From assembly GCA_022495995.1 (NCBI GenBank), contig JAFEMH010002499.1, forward strand, positions 124,001 to 188,000: a stretch of DNA of 64,000 nucleotides. Reading direction: 5' to 3'. Source of the DNA: Adenophora triphylla var. japonica. Taxonomy: Eukaryota > Streptophyta > Magnoliopsida > Asterales > Campanulaceae. Made by a program: the position numbers and the translations under genes. Below the pieces are notes generated by a model. The model was not told the origin of the DNA and ran no database searches. It worked only from the letters and a program-made list of their open reading frames with translations. Each line of letters begins with the position of its first letter. Position 1 is the stretch's first letter. Positions 1 to 10,976 of this stretch are shown here, in pieces.

Positions 1-1020
1 CCAGGAGGACCCTTAATGACGGGATTTTCAACTCTACTGGCAGCACCGCTTCCATCTCGTAGGTGAGGGCGAAAGGGGTTTCTCCCGTGGCTGTTCTGAC
101 AGACGTTCTGTAGCCCCAGAGTGCCAGATGCAGCTTTTCGGGCCAGTCACGACCGCGGGTGGCCATTTTCCGGATAAATCTCTTGAGTGTCTTATTGGCA
201 GCTTCTACTGCTCCGTTAGTCTGAGGCCTGTACGGGGATGATTTGTGGCGAGTGACTCTGAATTTTGACAGCAATCTATCGCAGTCCCCTTCAAAGTGCG
301 ACCCGTTATCCGAAATGATCTCATTGGGCACCCCATATCTGCACATGATGTCTTCTTTGACAAACTGGGCCACTTTCTTGGAAGTGAGGACCTTATAGGA
401 CTTGGCTTCCACCCACTTCGTGAAGTAGTCCACTGCCATTAACACAAATTCATGCCCATTGCTTCCTGTCGGGGCTATCTTCCCTATTACGTCAATGCCC
501 CAAGTTGCCAACGGCCAAGGAGTCATCATGCAGTACAAGTCATGAGGCAGAAGATGATTGAGATTGGCAAATCGTTGGCATTTTTTGCACTCTAAGACAT
601 GCTGAACACAATCTATTTCCATAGAAATCCTGTAGTAGCCCATTCTGAGGATCACTTGCATCAATGCTCTGGCATTCATATGAGGACCACAGGGACCATT
701 ATGGACTTCATTCATTAGCTCTCTTGCCCTTTCTTTGGTGACACATAAGAGGAGTGGTCCTTGGTACCGCTTCTTGTACAGATCGCTCCCTAGGATGACA
801 TAGTGAGAGGCCAGCCGCTTCAAGGCTTGCAAGCTTTTGGCTTTGATGCCTTCCCTTGGTTTACCTTCTTCATCTCTAAAAGCTGACTTCCCATCTTTGA
901 GGATCTGGTAAATCTGATTGTACCAAGGTTCCTTGACAGGCTCAGGTCCCAAGTCTATTTTGCAACAGAAAGCCGAGGCTTCTCTTCTACCCACTCTGAA
1001 TGGTTTTATTGCCTTTCCCT
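1..1020 (-). pseudogene. Integrase region of pol fragment P1 (Tat-type Ty3/gypsy), runs off the window edge
   Basis: Translating the minus strand gives a recognisable retroviral-type integrase, which inserts element cDNA into the genome. The zinc-finger cysteines (CKKCQRF), the first core Asp (TWGIDVIGK), the second Asp (ISDNGSHFEG) and the core Glu (GAVEAANKTL) can all be read in order, followed by the Tat-type C-terminal stretch ending in IPSLRVLL at base 1, where the window cuts it. It lies downstream of the RNase H region of the same fragment. Because RT and RNase H upstream carry stops and frameshifts, the polyprotein is dead even though this part is fairly clean. Family assignment is secure; whether the rest of the element lies outside the window is unknown. 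Confidence 0.88.
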
Positions 1021-1932
1021 CGGGGATCTCTACCAATGAGGCTAGAGTGGGCTAAGGCATCTGCAAATCTGTTCTTGTCTCTCGGCAGGTAATGGAAGGT
1101 CACTTCTCTGAACTGCTCAGTCGATTCTTCCATATAGGCATGATACCTCTGAAGATTAGGATCCATAGTCTTCTACTTGTTGGAGACCTGGTTGATGATC
1201 AGGGCTGAGTCTCCATAGACCTCGAGTTTTGACATTTCTTTCTAAGGCAGCCTCCAAACCAGCGATACAAGCTTCATACTCTGCAGCATTATTTGTGACA
1301 GGGAAGTTCAACTTGATGGTTATTGGCGTGTGCTCATCTTTCGGGTCGACTAGTAGCATTCCTGTACCATTTCCCCTTTTGTTAGCAGCCCCATCAAAGA
1401 AAAGCTGCCATCGGTTCTCAGGCTCAACTACAAAGATCCCATCATCCGGAAACTGGGGTTCAGGCCCTCGGTCCTCATTGCTAGGGAAGTTTGCCAGATG
1501 GTCTGACAGCGCTTGACCCTTGATTGCCTTTCTCGTCACATAGTTGATGTCATACTCAGCCAGGAAGAACGACCACTTTGCTAGATGCATCGAAAGGGAA
1601 GGCTTGTCGAAGATGTACTTGATGGGGTCCATTTTCGAGACCAAGTTTACAGAGAGGGCCTGCATGTAATGCTTCAGCTTACCGACTACCCAGACCAGTC
1701 CTGCACAAGTCTTTTCACATGCTGAGTAATAGAGCTCACTCCCTTGCAGCTTCCAAATGACAAAGTAAATGGCATTTTCTACCCGAGAGTCCTTCTTTTC
1801 CTGAGCCAGCATAGCCCCAACTGCTGTATCAGTAACAGTGAGATAGAGCAGAAGAGGTTTCTGTCCATATGGGGGCATAACATCGAGGGATATACTAGGT
1901 ACGCCTTGATTTGGTCGAAGGCATCCTGGCAT
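1021..1932 (-). pseudogene. RNase H plus archaeal-type RNase H of pol fragment P1
   Basis: The frame 1932-1156 shows the RT-linked RNase H ([18 protein letters not shown], then KTCAGLVWVVGKLKHYM), a linker, and a second RNase H starting LFFDGAANKRGNGTGMLL and continuing through TNNAAEYEACIAGLEAAL. A second, archaeal-type RNase H is established as a mark of the Tat lineage of plant Ty3/gypsy elements. The frame is lost near 1235, where residues expected to read ELEVFGDSQLIINQ are out of frame, so the second domain is interrupted. The enzyme would degrade the RNA strand of the RNA-DNA hybrid during reverse transcription; this copy is inactive. Confidence 0.85.
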
Positions 1933-2720
1933 TCCTCATTCCATTCTGTGTCCGCATTTTTCTTCATGAGCTTGAAGATGGGCTCGCACATGGTAGTCAG
2001 CTGGTTGACAAAACGACTGATGTACTGTAACTTGCCCATAAAGCTTTTGACCTCTGTGTGAGTTCGAGGTGGCTTCATGTCCATAATGGCTTTGATCTTT
2101 CGGGGATCGACTTCAATGCCTCATTCTGTGACCATATACCCAAGCACTTTTCCCCTTGTCACTCCAAAGGTGCATTTTGCAGGGTTCAGTCTCATGAAAT
2201 GTTACCTTAACCTTTCAAAGAACTTTAGCAGGCCGGCAAAGTGCTGTCCATCCACACCTTTGGAATGGATTATTATGTCATCGACATAGACCTCAATTTA
2301 TTTGTGGATCAAGTCATGAAAGAGTGCAGTCGCTGCCCTTTGATACGTAGCCCCGACATTCTTAAGCCCGAAAGGCATTACCGTATAGCAGTACATCCCC
2401 CACAGTGTGGTGAAGGCTGTCTTTTCTTGGTCCTCCTCGACCATCTTGATCTGGTTGTAGCCAGCAAAGCCATCAATGAAGGATTTGACTTCGTAGTTGG
2501 CAGTGGCGTTCACCAGAATGTCTATGTTCGGCAAAGGATAGTCATCCTTGGGACTGGCCTTGTTCAGGTCCCGGAAATCTACACAACAGTGTACCTTCCC
2601 ATTGGCCTTAGTCACAGTCACGATGTTTGATAACCAGGTTGGGTATTCAATAACCTTGATGAATCCTACCCGTAGTAGCTTCTCAATCTCTTTTTTGACC
2701 TGTAGAGACCACTCTAGCTT
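1933..2720 (-). pseudogene. Reverse transcriptase region of pol fragment P1
   Basis: The minus strand encodes RT blocks in the expected order: KVHCCVDFRDLNKASPKDDY, LPNIDILVNATANYEV, DGFAGYNQIKM, KTAFTTLWGMYCYTVMPFGL, the YVDD active-site box near 2290, and the thumb and connection segment (KVLGYMVTE, then [20 protein letters not shown]). Stops interrupt the frame around 2105, 2200 and 2296 and there is a frameshift near 1930, so it cannot make a working enzyme. The neighbours are protease-linker upstream (higher coordinates) and RNase H downstream, as in an intact Tat pol. Confidence 0.88.
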
Positions 2721-4223
2721 GATCTTTCTTAACTTCTATTTCACCGGCTTGGCATCTGGTGCCAGAGGGATTCTGTGCTCCACAATCGAGCTATCTAGCC
2801 CCGTCATGTCCTTATACGACCATGCAAACACATCCATGTATTCTCTCGAGCGCATTGACCACCGTCCCATTCAGCCCCTTGGAAGAAGTTCCCAATCTGT
2901 GTCTCTTTAGGTTCCTCGACAGTACCCAAGTTAACACTTGTCAAAACCTCCTCGGCAGCTTGGGCCCGGTTTTCCTCTATATCGGTAACCTGCTTAAAGA
3001 TTTCTTTAATGTATTGTTCATTTAGTGTGTTTGCATCTTGTTCAAATGAATCATTATTAACTGTTGTTAAATTATTAGTTAATTTATCATTTGTTAAGTT
3101 GACAATAAGGGGGTACTCGGAAAGATCTATCATTTCATTCAAGGCAAATGGAAAGATAATATTGGCTACATATTCATAATCTTCAGGCGTGAGGCCTTCA
3201 GATGACTCATATGATTGGAATTCGAATACTCCTGACTCTAGGGTACGGATGACAGGGTGTTTGACATGACTGGACTGAGAGGGACGGGGAACCAATCTAA
3301 GCTCCGTGATCATTTGTTGTCGGCTGGCTATTGGCCCTGAGAATGTCTCCCAATTCTTCAAAGGCATCTCTGTCTTAGTCACCAAAGTGCGGGGATCAAA
3401 AGGTTCTTCACTACCGTCTCCAATTACTGCAACTGTCTTATCATCTGAGCTGAAGTCGATTAAGTCAGGAATCCGTGCTTCTTCATCAATCAGCTTCTGC
3501 AGACCTGACTCACTGTAGCAGCTTCTATCTGGCTGATCTTTGGAAGAGCTAACTCGAAGGAGGAGAAGTCTATTACCCCTGGTGGGAAAAGTACTGGCTC
3601 TTTGAAGCGGTCTGGGTTTCCTTTGAAGACATACTTGTTCTGAACAGTAGTGGTAGCCCCAGGAATGCACGGCAAGTCAAGAAACATCCTTTGAATAAGA
3701 TTCGCTAGTTTTCCACGAATCTTTTCAAGGTTGTCCAGAAGAATTTTCCTCAAGGAGAGCTGACTATCACTTTCATCATATTGGGTCTCACCTTTTATGA
3801 AGTACTGGGCCAGAGACAAACTATAAGGACGGAGACGGACCCCTTCGTTTCGCTTTTCCTGAACTGTTTCCCGAGCTTTTCTGTCATCATGAGGATGCAG
3901 TTTGTATCCCAGGCCGTTTCGGGTGGTCTGTTCCTTTGCATTGATAACGGCATTGCTACCCTGAAGTCTTTTACCCAGTCCAAGCCCCGAAAGATAACCC
4001 ATCTTTCTCATCATTCGCATGGTAGGAGGTATTTTATCAGAAGTAGCAGTGAGGCTACCCCATTTATCTGGTGGATCCAGGGTCGTCCCAGTAAAGCGGT
4101 GAATGAAATGGGGATGTCAATCACTTGGAAGTCTACATCCATGACCTTCTTTTCGAACCACAATTTTAGAGTTGCAATCCCCAAAACTGACCGAGCAGTG
4201 GAATCGTAGGCCTTAAAAGTTTG
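2721..4223 (-). pseudogene. Protease C-terminal part and protease-RT linker of pol fragment P1
   Basis: Reading from 4223 downward, the frame begins with KAYDSTARSVLGIATLKLWF and LLGRPWIHQINGVAS, the post-active-site half of a Tat-type aspartic protease. About 75 residues present in the other pol copies here are missing just after GVAS (near 4060), with a frame change, and the sequence resumes at DKIPPTMRMMRKMGYLSGLG. The linker ORFs 4020-3490 and 3670-2804 follow (LIDFSSDDKTVAVIGDGSEE; LSEYPLIVNLTNDKLTNNLT). The upstream half of the protease lies at 4969-5563, separated by a DNA transposon. Confidence 0.8.
4216..4223. repeat. Left copy of 8-bp target-site duplication of the hAT-like element
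   Basis: AAAGTTTG here matches ATAGTTTG at 4969-4976 in 7 of 8 positions. Without one copy, the protease codons align in length with the two other pol copies in this window, which confirms that the duplicated bases came with the insertion. Confidence 0.8.
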
Positions 4224-4968
4224 TAGAGCCGTCAATACGGGAATACGGGACGGAACAAAATTACGTTGTCCCACGACGGGAACGGGACGAAACGGGATGG
4301 GATAAAATGGGATGGGACGAAAATACTCCATCCCATCCCGTCCCATTTGAGGGACGGGGGATCCCGCGGGACCCAAACGGGATGAAAATACTTCGTCATC
4401 AATTAAGTTTATCTTTCTCCCTAAGAAGAAAAAGAACAAGTTTATTCTACGCACGTGAGCTCTTCGATGGTTGAGATTGTGAAGTGTCACTGACAGAAGT
4501 GACCGCAACACATACCGTAGCTGGCCGGTGAATTACGTGAGTAGCTATGTTAATAATGGACATTCAACATGACATTAACAGTTTAATGTGTATCATGAAC
4601 ATTAAGTGGCAATAATGAAAGCATGTCTTGATAACAACTCTGTTCAAACGAGGATATTTGGATGGTTCGGTTCCAAGATTATGTCATTGCAGGTTTGTCC
4701 AGTATGATAACAATATTTTTAGTTAAAAAAGAAGAGATGTTCTGAGCAAGACCAATTACAGATCTTCACAAGTGAGACCTAATACTTGTACGGGTCAATA
4801 CGGGAAAACAGGACGGGACGGGATAAAAATAAGTTGTCCCGCGACGGGAACGGGACAATACGGGATGGGACGAAAATGGGACGGGACTAAAATATTCCGT
4901 CCCATCCCGTCCCATTTGTATGGCGGGACGGGACGTCCCGATGGGAACATCCCAACTTGACGGCTCTA
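4224..4968. mobile_element. Non-autonomous hAT-like DNA transposon (MITE-like) inside P1 protease
   Basis: The ends are perfect 12-bp inverted repeats, TAGAGCCGTCAA on the left and its complement TTGACGGCTCTA at 4957-4968, flanked by an 8-bp duplication with one mismatch. The 8-bp duplication and TAGAGC-type ends are typical of the hAT superfamily. Both subterminal regions (4230-4380 and 4780-4950) carry many short CGGGACGGGA-like repeats in opposite orientation, as in hAT elements whose transposase binds subterminal motifs. The middle is AT-rich and encodes no transposase. It splits the P1 protease frame, so it arrived after P1 inserted. At 745 bp it is long for a MITE; an internally deleted hAT is equally possible. 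Confidence 0.87.
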
Positions 4969-5563
4969 ATAGTTTGACTGGAAGGTTTCAAGTCTGTAGG
5001 CTTCAAATTCAACAAATCCATCATTTTTGCTGGCAGGACATTCATTGCAGACCCTCCATCGACTAATACCTTTGGTAATCGGCGTTCTTCCAGCTGGACT
5101 GTGACGTAAAGGGGCTCATTATGACTGGCGCCAAACTTCGGCAGGTCCAGTTCAGTGAAAGTGATGATGTTGCCATAGTGGATAATTCCAATCATTTGGA
5201 CGACCTCATATGGGGTGACATCTATGGGCACCATAGTCTTAGCCAAACTTTCTTCTAGCTTCAACTTATGAGAGTATGAAGAGTTTAACAAGGACCACAG
5301 GGAAAAATTGGCTTGAGTGCACTTCAACTGAGTCAGCACCGGGTCTTCCTTCTCGGAGTCTGGCTTTTCTGCTTCTGGCTTATAAGGTCTTTTGTCTATC
5401 TTCGGTTCGGAGACGACATTTCTTTTGTCACCTTTATGCTGTTCCACACTCATCTGCCCAGACCGGGTCATCACATAGAAGTTAGACTTCTCCGGGTCAT
5501 TAGTCCTATTGGAAGATTCCTTCAGCTCTTTCAGGGTTAAAGGCGGGCTTTTGTTGGCATATG
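4969..5563 (-). pseudogene. Protease N-terminal part of pol fragment P1
   Basis: The frame running down from 5563 reads KSPPLTLKELKESSN, then EKEDPVLTQLKCTQANFSLW, LKLEESLAKTMVPIDVTP, YGNIITFTELDLPKFGASHN and the protease active-site region VLVDGGSAMNVLPAKMM. An Asp-Gly-Gly/Asn-Gly-Ser box in place of the usual Asp-Ser/Thr-Gly is seen in all protease copies of this window. The frame is cut at 5563 by the LTR of element A and at 4969 by the hAT-like element. The missing upstream part would be gag. Confidence 0.83.
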
Positions 5564-7342
5564 TGTAAGTACCCAAATCTGGCTCATGCCTTCCGGTTAA
5601 GTTTCCCGTCAATTCCCAGGACTTTCCTAAAGTTCAGGGGCAATTTGGGAACTTTCCTAAACCTTCCGAGGGGCGAAGGACTTGCTAGGAATTAAAATTC
5701 CACGTAGTCCCTCGCTGGAAAAGACCTTCTAGAAGGCCACCTTGCATGGTTCTAGAAATAGGCTGAGTCACTAATAGATAAGACAACACGGCTTCATTAG
5801 CTGAGGGTTACAGCCGCACGACTTCATTAGCCATCACCAGACTGCCTATAAATAGAGGCCTCCTCTATTCATTTTGATATACAATTTTTAGCCATTCAAG
5901 TACTCTGCCAAAATACATCCACGAAATTCCATAAAGCTGAGAGCAACCAAAATCACCTCCCCCCTCTTCAAAACCCCTCCAAAGTTGGTCCTTCCTTAGG
6001 CAATCTTCAAGGGAGATAGAGGAACACCACCATTGGTAACCTCTCCTCCCCTTCTCTTTAAAATATACTTGTCATACTTGCTATATTTTTCTTTGCTTTC
6101 TATATTGTCATTTACTTGCTTTGTATTTGATATATTGCTATAAAAATCACATCTTTAGTCATGTAGATCATAATATCCCCATTCCCCTACCACATGGGAT
6201 TCATGGAGGATCCATCCCAAGGATGAACAATAAGACCTCAAATGGCTTGTTCTAGGGTGGATCTCTCACATGATGATGTGAAAATAGCATCCTTTGCATA
6301 TAAAAATGTCACCTTTTTCATTAAAAATGTCATCTTTATTCATGAATGTTATCCCCCTTCCCATAGACCTTGCTTCCAAGAATTGTCCACCTAAAAGGTT
6401 CATAAAGGACATAGGAAAGCCATAAAGGTTCTCCCTTTACATTCCTAGTCTTAGCTTGCATCATGTTCATTATATATGTTAGCATAAAAATGTCATATTT
6501 ACTTTAAAAATGCATTCCCCATGTCACTCATGGTTGGATCACTCTCCAAGGATTGCCTAGTGACCTTCTTAAGGCACAAAAAGGCATAGGATGAGTATAA
6601 AGATCCAATCTTTATACCCCTCCCTTAGTCCCCTTTGGTACTTGAGGAATCTCTTGGAGTGTAATGGTGCAAAGGTCCTATCTTTACATCATTTCCTCCA
6701 CATAAAGATGCCATAGCCGGATCTTCCTTTGAAAAAGGATGAACTTGAGCCCCTACATCTCCGATCATCACTTGAGACGAGCATAAATGTCCCGACTAAG
6801 CTCAAATCGTCTCAAGATGTAGGATTGATGGGCAAAGGTCTTTCCTTTCTAAAGAGTCTCACTCTTGGACTATAAAAAAGGTGTCCCTATCTTGATCACC
6901 TGTGGCCCAAGGCTTCATAATGATGATCATAAGTCCAAGATGAGAACGGGATCAAAGTCCCTAACACATCAAAATCCAAGGAATCCCGAGCAATAACCAA
7001 TTCATGGTTTATACACCCGGAAGACTACTTGGCACATTCCCCCTTTTTATCAAAACACATCCCACACACGAAAACACAAAGGCAAGCATGAAAATCGGAT
7101 CTTGGAAGACTTGCTTCGGCAAGGCTCCTTAGGTGAACGTCGATCCGTTCTTCCCAAGGGATAACTTAACCTCTGGACCCAAATCCTTTCTTTCAAAGTT
7201 TTGAGGAAATCAAAATGGCGTGGCGACTCCGTTTTTCAATTTAAACCGGATGTCTTCAAACCGATGTGAGGCGGTGACCCCTTACACGAGAAAGCGGTTC
7301 AACAAAAAAAAAAGAGTCGCGATCTTGGGCACTACATTCACA
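5564..7342 (+). mobile_element. LTR of element A (plus orientation, 5' LTR)
   Basis: It begins TGTAAGTACCC and ends CATTCACA, so it has TG...CA termini, and it is followed after 3 bp by a primer-binding site, which marks it as a 5' LTR. It is an inverted homologue of the B LTR at 16256-18469: both share the outer edge ACCCAAATCTGGCTCATGCC and the inner segment around the CGGAGTCGCCACGCC-type sequence. It is 435 bp shorter than B because it lacks the minisatellite expansions of B. It interrupts P1 pol; the bases before it (ATATG) do not match those beyond B, so no target duplication supports A+B as one insertion. A TATAAATA box sits at 5847. Confidence 0.85.
5812..5853 (+). promoter_or_regulatory. 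LTR A core promoter: dyad AGCCG-CA-CGACT, 23 bp, TATAAAT
   Basis: The imperfect 12-bp dyad at 5812-5823 is followed 23 bp later by TATAAAT (5847-5853). The same layout with a different dyad is present in the other long LTRs here. A related perfect dyad, AGCCGTACGGCT, occurs in the A leader. Confidence 0.6.
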
Positions 7343-7345
7343 GTT

Positions 7346-7363
7346 TGGCGACTCCGCTGGGGA
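7346..7363 (+). other. Primer-binding site of element A
   Basis: TGGCGACTCCGCTGGGGA starts 3 bp after the LTR end. From memory it is complementary to the 3' end of a plant tRNA-Arg, the primer used by Tat/Ogre elements. Confidence 0.83.
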
Positions 7364-8970
7364 CAAAACCAAAATAAAAAAAGCTTTCATTTTTAAAATA
7401 AAAAAATGATACTTGGTATATAGGTGGAAACCATTAAGCTTCCCATTATCGCCTCCTAACACAAGTCTGGGATAAACTATGGCCTAACAAAGCCACGTAC
7501 CGGTATCTCTTTTCAAAAAAAAAGAAAAGCTTTTTTTGAGTGGGTTAGCCTTCCGCCGCGGATTCGATTCTCATGCTTGCCTTCTTTTCCTTGCATTGCA
7601 TTGCATGCATTGTTGGTTCTTGGGAATTGTGCATATTCTGAACACTGAACATGGAGCATTCTAAAGCTAAAAAGGTGCCAAAAAATGTTCGGGGAACAAC
7701 CTGCAAATGGAAGAAATTGGAACCTGGAAAATTGATTGATGCAGCCGTACGGCTTGATTCTCCTTGAATCCTAGCCGGGCGGCTTCATTGGAAATTCCAC
7801 CAGGACACTTTTGAGGTTAATCTGGCAGCCTTGGCAGCTTGGGGCTATTCAGTTCCAAGACTGACCGTGCTCCAGAAAATTTACGTGCTTACTTGTTGCA
7901 TTTCCCCCGTCCCGAAAAGCATTCCTTTAAAATACATTTCTGGAAATTTCTGTTTTAACTCAAAAAGGAACATTTTTAGGAGGCCGCACACTACGCGCAC
8001 CTTATATATCCTGTACACTTTGCACGCACGTCCCTCTAACCCGGGGTGGTTGTTCAGCTGCAGTCACGGACAGTATTACGATGCTCTCGGGCGCGCACGG
8101 AATCACCCCAAACTCCCCATGGCAGCCAGTGTCGACCAATGCACAGTCTGTGTCACACATTTTAAAACCGTGAATTTTTGTTGGTTTTTGGTCTAGTCTG
8201 TGTCATATAGCCCAGTTGCATTACCCCGTAAAGGTCAAACCTTAGCCCATGACGGAAGTCAGGATCCTTCGCTCAAGCGAAACTCTGCCGAAATTCCGCC
8301 AAGGAAAAATTGGCAGAATATTGACTCCGGCATTGACTTTGACTTTGACCCGCACGGAATACGTAAGAGTCGAGCTCGAGTCCGTGCCAAAAATCCAAAG
8401 ATCTTTCGTGCAAGCGGAGCTCTGCCGAAATTCCGACAAGGAAAAATTGGCAAGATCTTGACCCGGCATTGACTTGGACTTTGACTCACGCGACGTATGC
8501 AACGAAGTTCAATGTGACACTGTGTCATCCGGCTTTTACCATCCGACCCATGCCTATTATCTTCTTGGACAATGCCAAAAAGTCAAAACGTCAATCGCGC
8601 AAGCGAAACTCTGCCGAAATTCCGTTAAGGCTGAAAGACGAGACTTTCCCGGCATTGCCTTGACTATAATCCGCATCGCTCGTGCGTTAAAAGTTCCTAT
8701 GACCCACTAGACCCATTAGGAGCATTCTTCTCTCTCGTTTGGTGGGATCCGCCTGCCCTATAGGACCCTCGCCCGGGGCTGTCCACCATGGGAGATCGAA
8801 ATACAGGTGGAAAACGAGGGGCTTATAGACGTAGTGACGGAACACACTGATCCAGGATCTAGAGTAGTTGTAAAAAAGAAGGGCAAACCCCCTTTTCCAA
8901 CCAAATAGAAATAAATAAAAAAAAAACTGTTTTAAGTAAACTTGAACAATTAATGGAATCACAATTGCAT
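7364..8970 (+). other. Leader (5' untranslated region) of element A
   Basis: There is no convincing gene in this 1.6 kb. It is an inverted copy of the B leader (14681-16234), recognisable throughout and ending at 8970, and is also related to the D leader near 40860-41000. A segment containing CTCTGCCGAAATTCCG occurs three times (near 8281, 8420 and 8609). The short ORFs crossing these copies are not conserved as proteins between A, B and D. The sequence stops abruptly at 8970 against the truncated gag of element C. Confidence 0.72.
7743..7784 (+). promoter_or_regulatory. Two CG-dyads in the A leader
   Basis: AGCCGTACGGCT (7743-7754) is a perfect 12-bp palindrome; AGCCGGGCGGCT (7773-7784) has the same arms with another centre. 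The B leader carries the related AGCCGTACGACT at 15898-15909. Confidence 0.55.
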
Positions 8971-9563
8971 GGTCCCATAGGTAGCATGGCCCAAGAGTAG
9001 GTTTCCAAGTGAGCTTTAGGGCAAGTAGAACCATTGAATTTTGCAATGTCGGGTGTCTTGTACTTTCTAGGAAGCTTTGACATGGATTGACGAAGGGTGT
9101 CATAGTCGATAGAGAGCGAGGCTCCCTTGCTCACATCGAGGGATGCAAGTTTCTTTTCTAGCATTGCCATGGTGAGGGGTTCGTCCTTGCTTTCCCTCTT
9201 TCTTTCTTTCTTGGAAGCATAACTCTCATTGTCGGAAGAGGAAGATGATGAGCTAGACTCATACACCTTTTTCTTGTGCTTGCGGTGCCTTTTAGCTTTC
9301 TTAGTGTATGATACTTCGTCATCGGAAGAGGACTCATTCTCTTTCTTCTTTGAGCTTAATTCGGCCAATTGTAGTTTCATGGCTTGGAGTTCGTCAACCA
9401 TGGCTTTCATTTCCCCGGCTTGGATTCTCCTTTCAAGTTCTAATCGGGCCTCCATTTCATCGGCTTGGGCTTGTAGCATTTCTTCATATCGAATCCTTTG
9501 ATCCTCAATTTCCTTTTTGAGTGCTTCAGAATTCATCGTGTCGGAAAGAAATTGAGTTGTCAC
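8971..9563 (-). pseudogene. Truncated gag of element C
   Basis: The frame starts MTTQFLSDTMNSEALKKE at 9563 and is open to the junction at 8971. Residues 1-90 form a charged, heptad-like coiled coil rich in Glu, Lys and Met; then come Lys/Arg clusters and a serine run, and a segment TPDIAKFNGSTCPKAHLETY, which is the entry to the retrotransposon gag core, matching LDLFDGTACPKTHLDTY of the D gag. The frame is lost where the A leader begins, so the capsid core and zinc finger are absent. The gag would package element RNA; this fragment cannot. Its N-terminus differs from the Pro/Gln-rich gag of D, so C is a different family. Confidence 0.75.
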
Positions 9564-10492
9564 CGTTGGAGAGGTAAGGGAGCTTGACGACCTTAGAGAT
9601 GAACTCGAGATATCCTAATGAAACGTCTTTTCGAATATTAGCCCCAAACGATCCTAGATGGAGAAAAGGATGATGGTTAAAATTACCTCACGAGTGATTT
9701 TTTTTTGAAGTTTTATTTTTATTAGAGACGGAGTTTTGACTCACGGAGGGAGCGCACATCGATTATCAATCACAAACACGAAATTTGCAAATAATATCTC
9801 GCACGAGACTAGGTTATCTCGCACGAGACAACCATTCGGAAAGATGGATTTTTCTTCTTTTTATTTCCTAAATTCATGATCGGACGGACAAATATCCGTT
9901 TTCTATCTAGCATCCTAGGTAGATCTTGCAGGCATACGTAATTCAAACCAAACCTAGGGACTCGGTAATTAACCATTCTTTGTAAAGTAAAGCCATGTAA
10001 AATTGACCGGGAGGATTTTTTTTCTTTAAAGGGACTTCCGAAAGGGTCATTCCGAAGGGACGTTTCCGAAGGGACTTTTTCTTTTTCCGAAGGGACTTTT
10101 CCGAATCCTTTCTCGATAGTCAATTTTAAATTAACTTTATTTTGGTCAAAGACAAGAAAGATTACCAAGTCAAAACCGACCGGTCACGGAGTGTTCTTAG
10201 AAAGACAATCTACATGAAAATGTGGCGATGCAGGGCTGGAAGGCTAGGCTCCCCGCGATATGACAATCTAGGTGGATTGAATACGCGGAGTGGGATGATC
10301 CAACTTCGGAGAGACCGGCGACTAGGTGGTTACCGTCATCCGTCCTTAGTGTGGGTCCCGGGTTTATAGAGGGTATGTAGTGCAATGACAGTTATAGTAT
10401 GAGTGCGCGTGTGTGATAGTCAATCTATGTGATAGAGTAAAATAGGAAGTTTTTTTTTTGAAAGTCAAAAGAGAAAACAGATAGTGGCCGCA

Positions 10493-10545
10493 CCAAGTGG
10501 TTGCCTACGTTTCTCCCAATTTAGGAAGACTCAGGCCGTCGTAGT
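10493..10545 (-). other. Conserved stem-loop, class I, in the C leader
   Basis: On the minus strand the outer stem is CTACG/CGTAG, with CCTGAG inside its 5' arm and an inner stem TCTTCC/GGGAGA. The inner stem contains a U-G pair that would be an A-C mismatch on the plus strand. Confidence 0.6.
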
Positions 10546-10826
10546 TCCACATAAAGAGAGGTAAAGAGAGATAAATAATTTAATTTACAACTCCCGAATC
10601 CCCACTGGACCGGACTTTAATTAAATAAAAACCCAATCACATGCAGTTCATAAATAATAATCAATTATTTAAGGAAAATAAAGGTCCGAGTTCTACATCT
10701 TAAGGGAGGCCTTAAGATGCGAGAACTCTGCAGATAATGAATCCCGGGATCCCCTTGCGTGTTCGACCCTCGTCTTGGACCACGGGATGAACAGGAGAAA
10801 CCAGAAAACAACCAGATTGCCGAAGC

Positions 10827-10864
10827 CATATCTCGCGCGAGATATGATATCTCGCCGCGAGATA
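10827..10864. promoter_or_regulatory. Pair of long palindromes in the C leader
   Basis: CATATCTCGCGCGAGATATG is a perfect 20-bp palindrome; two bases after its core comes TATCTCGCCGCGAGATA. The pair repeats the arrangement in the C LTR at 11813-11848. Confidence 0.65.
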
Positions 10865-10957
10865 AGCTTCATCTGAGAGCAAAAAATTCGAATTTTACTA
10901 ATTTTTTGAAAACCTCTCTTTTAATTTTGACGCAAGTTTAAGCCTCTTAATTTTCAG

Positions 10958-10975
10958 TCCCCAGCGGAGTCGCCA
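10958..10975 (-). other. Primer-binding site of element C
   Basis: The minus strand reads TGGCGACTCCGCTGGGGA one base inside the LTR end, identical to the A and B sites. Confidence 0.83.
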
Positions 10976-10976
10976 C

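Larger units (their letters stand above)
9564..10957 (-). other. Leader of element C with tandem CG-dyads and a stem-loop
   Basis: I see no gene here. Notable content: a dyad pair TATCTCGCACGAGAC (9795-9830, two copies), a 20-bp perfect palindrome CATATCTCGCGCGAGATATG (10827-10846) directly followed by a 17-bp one (10848-10864), and a conserved stem-loop at 10493-10545. The region lies between the primer-binding site and the gag start, as a leader should. Confidence 0.7.

Noticed and set aside
4772..4960. ORF inside the hAT-like element
   Set aside because: Encoded by subterminal CGGGAC repeats; no transposase motif.
7346..7363. Possible tRNA gene fragments at the tRNA-Arg-like sequences
   Set aside because: Only 18 nt match the tRNA 3' end and they always abut an LTR, so they are primer-binding sites.
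7831..8196. 121-residue ORF in the A leader
   Set aside because: Not maintained as a protein in the B or D leader copies.
9229..9501. Plus-strand ORF rich in Ser
   Set aside because: Shadow of the C gag coiled coil and serine run on the other strand.
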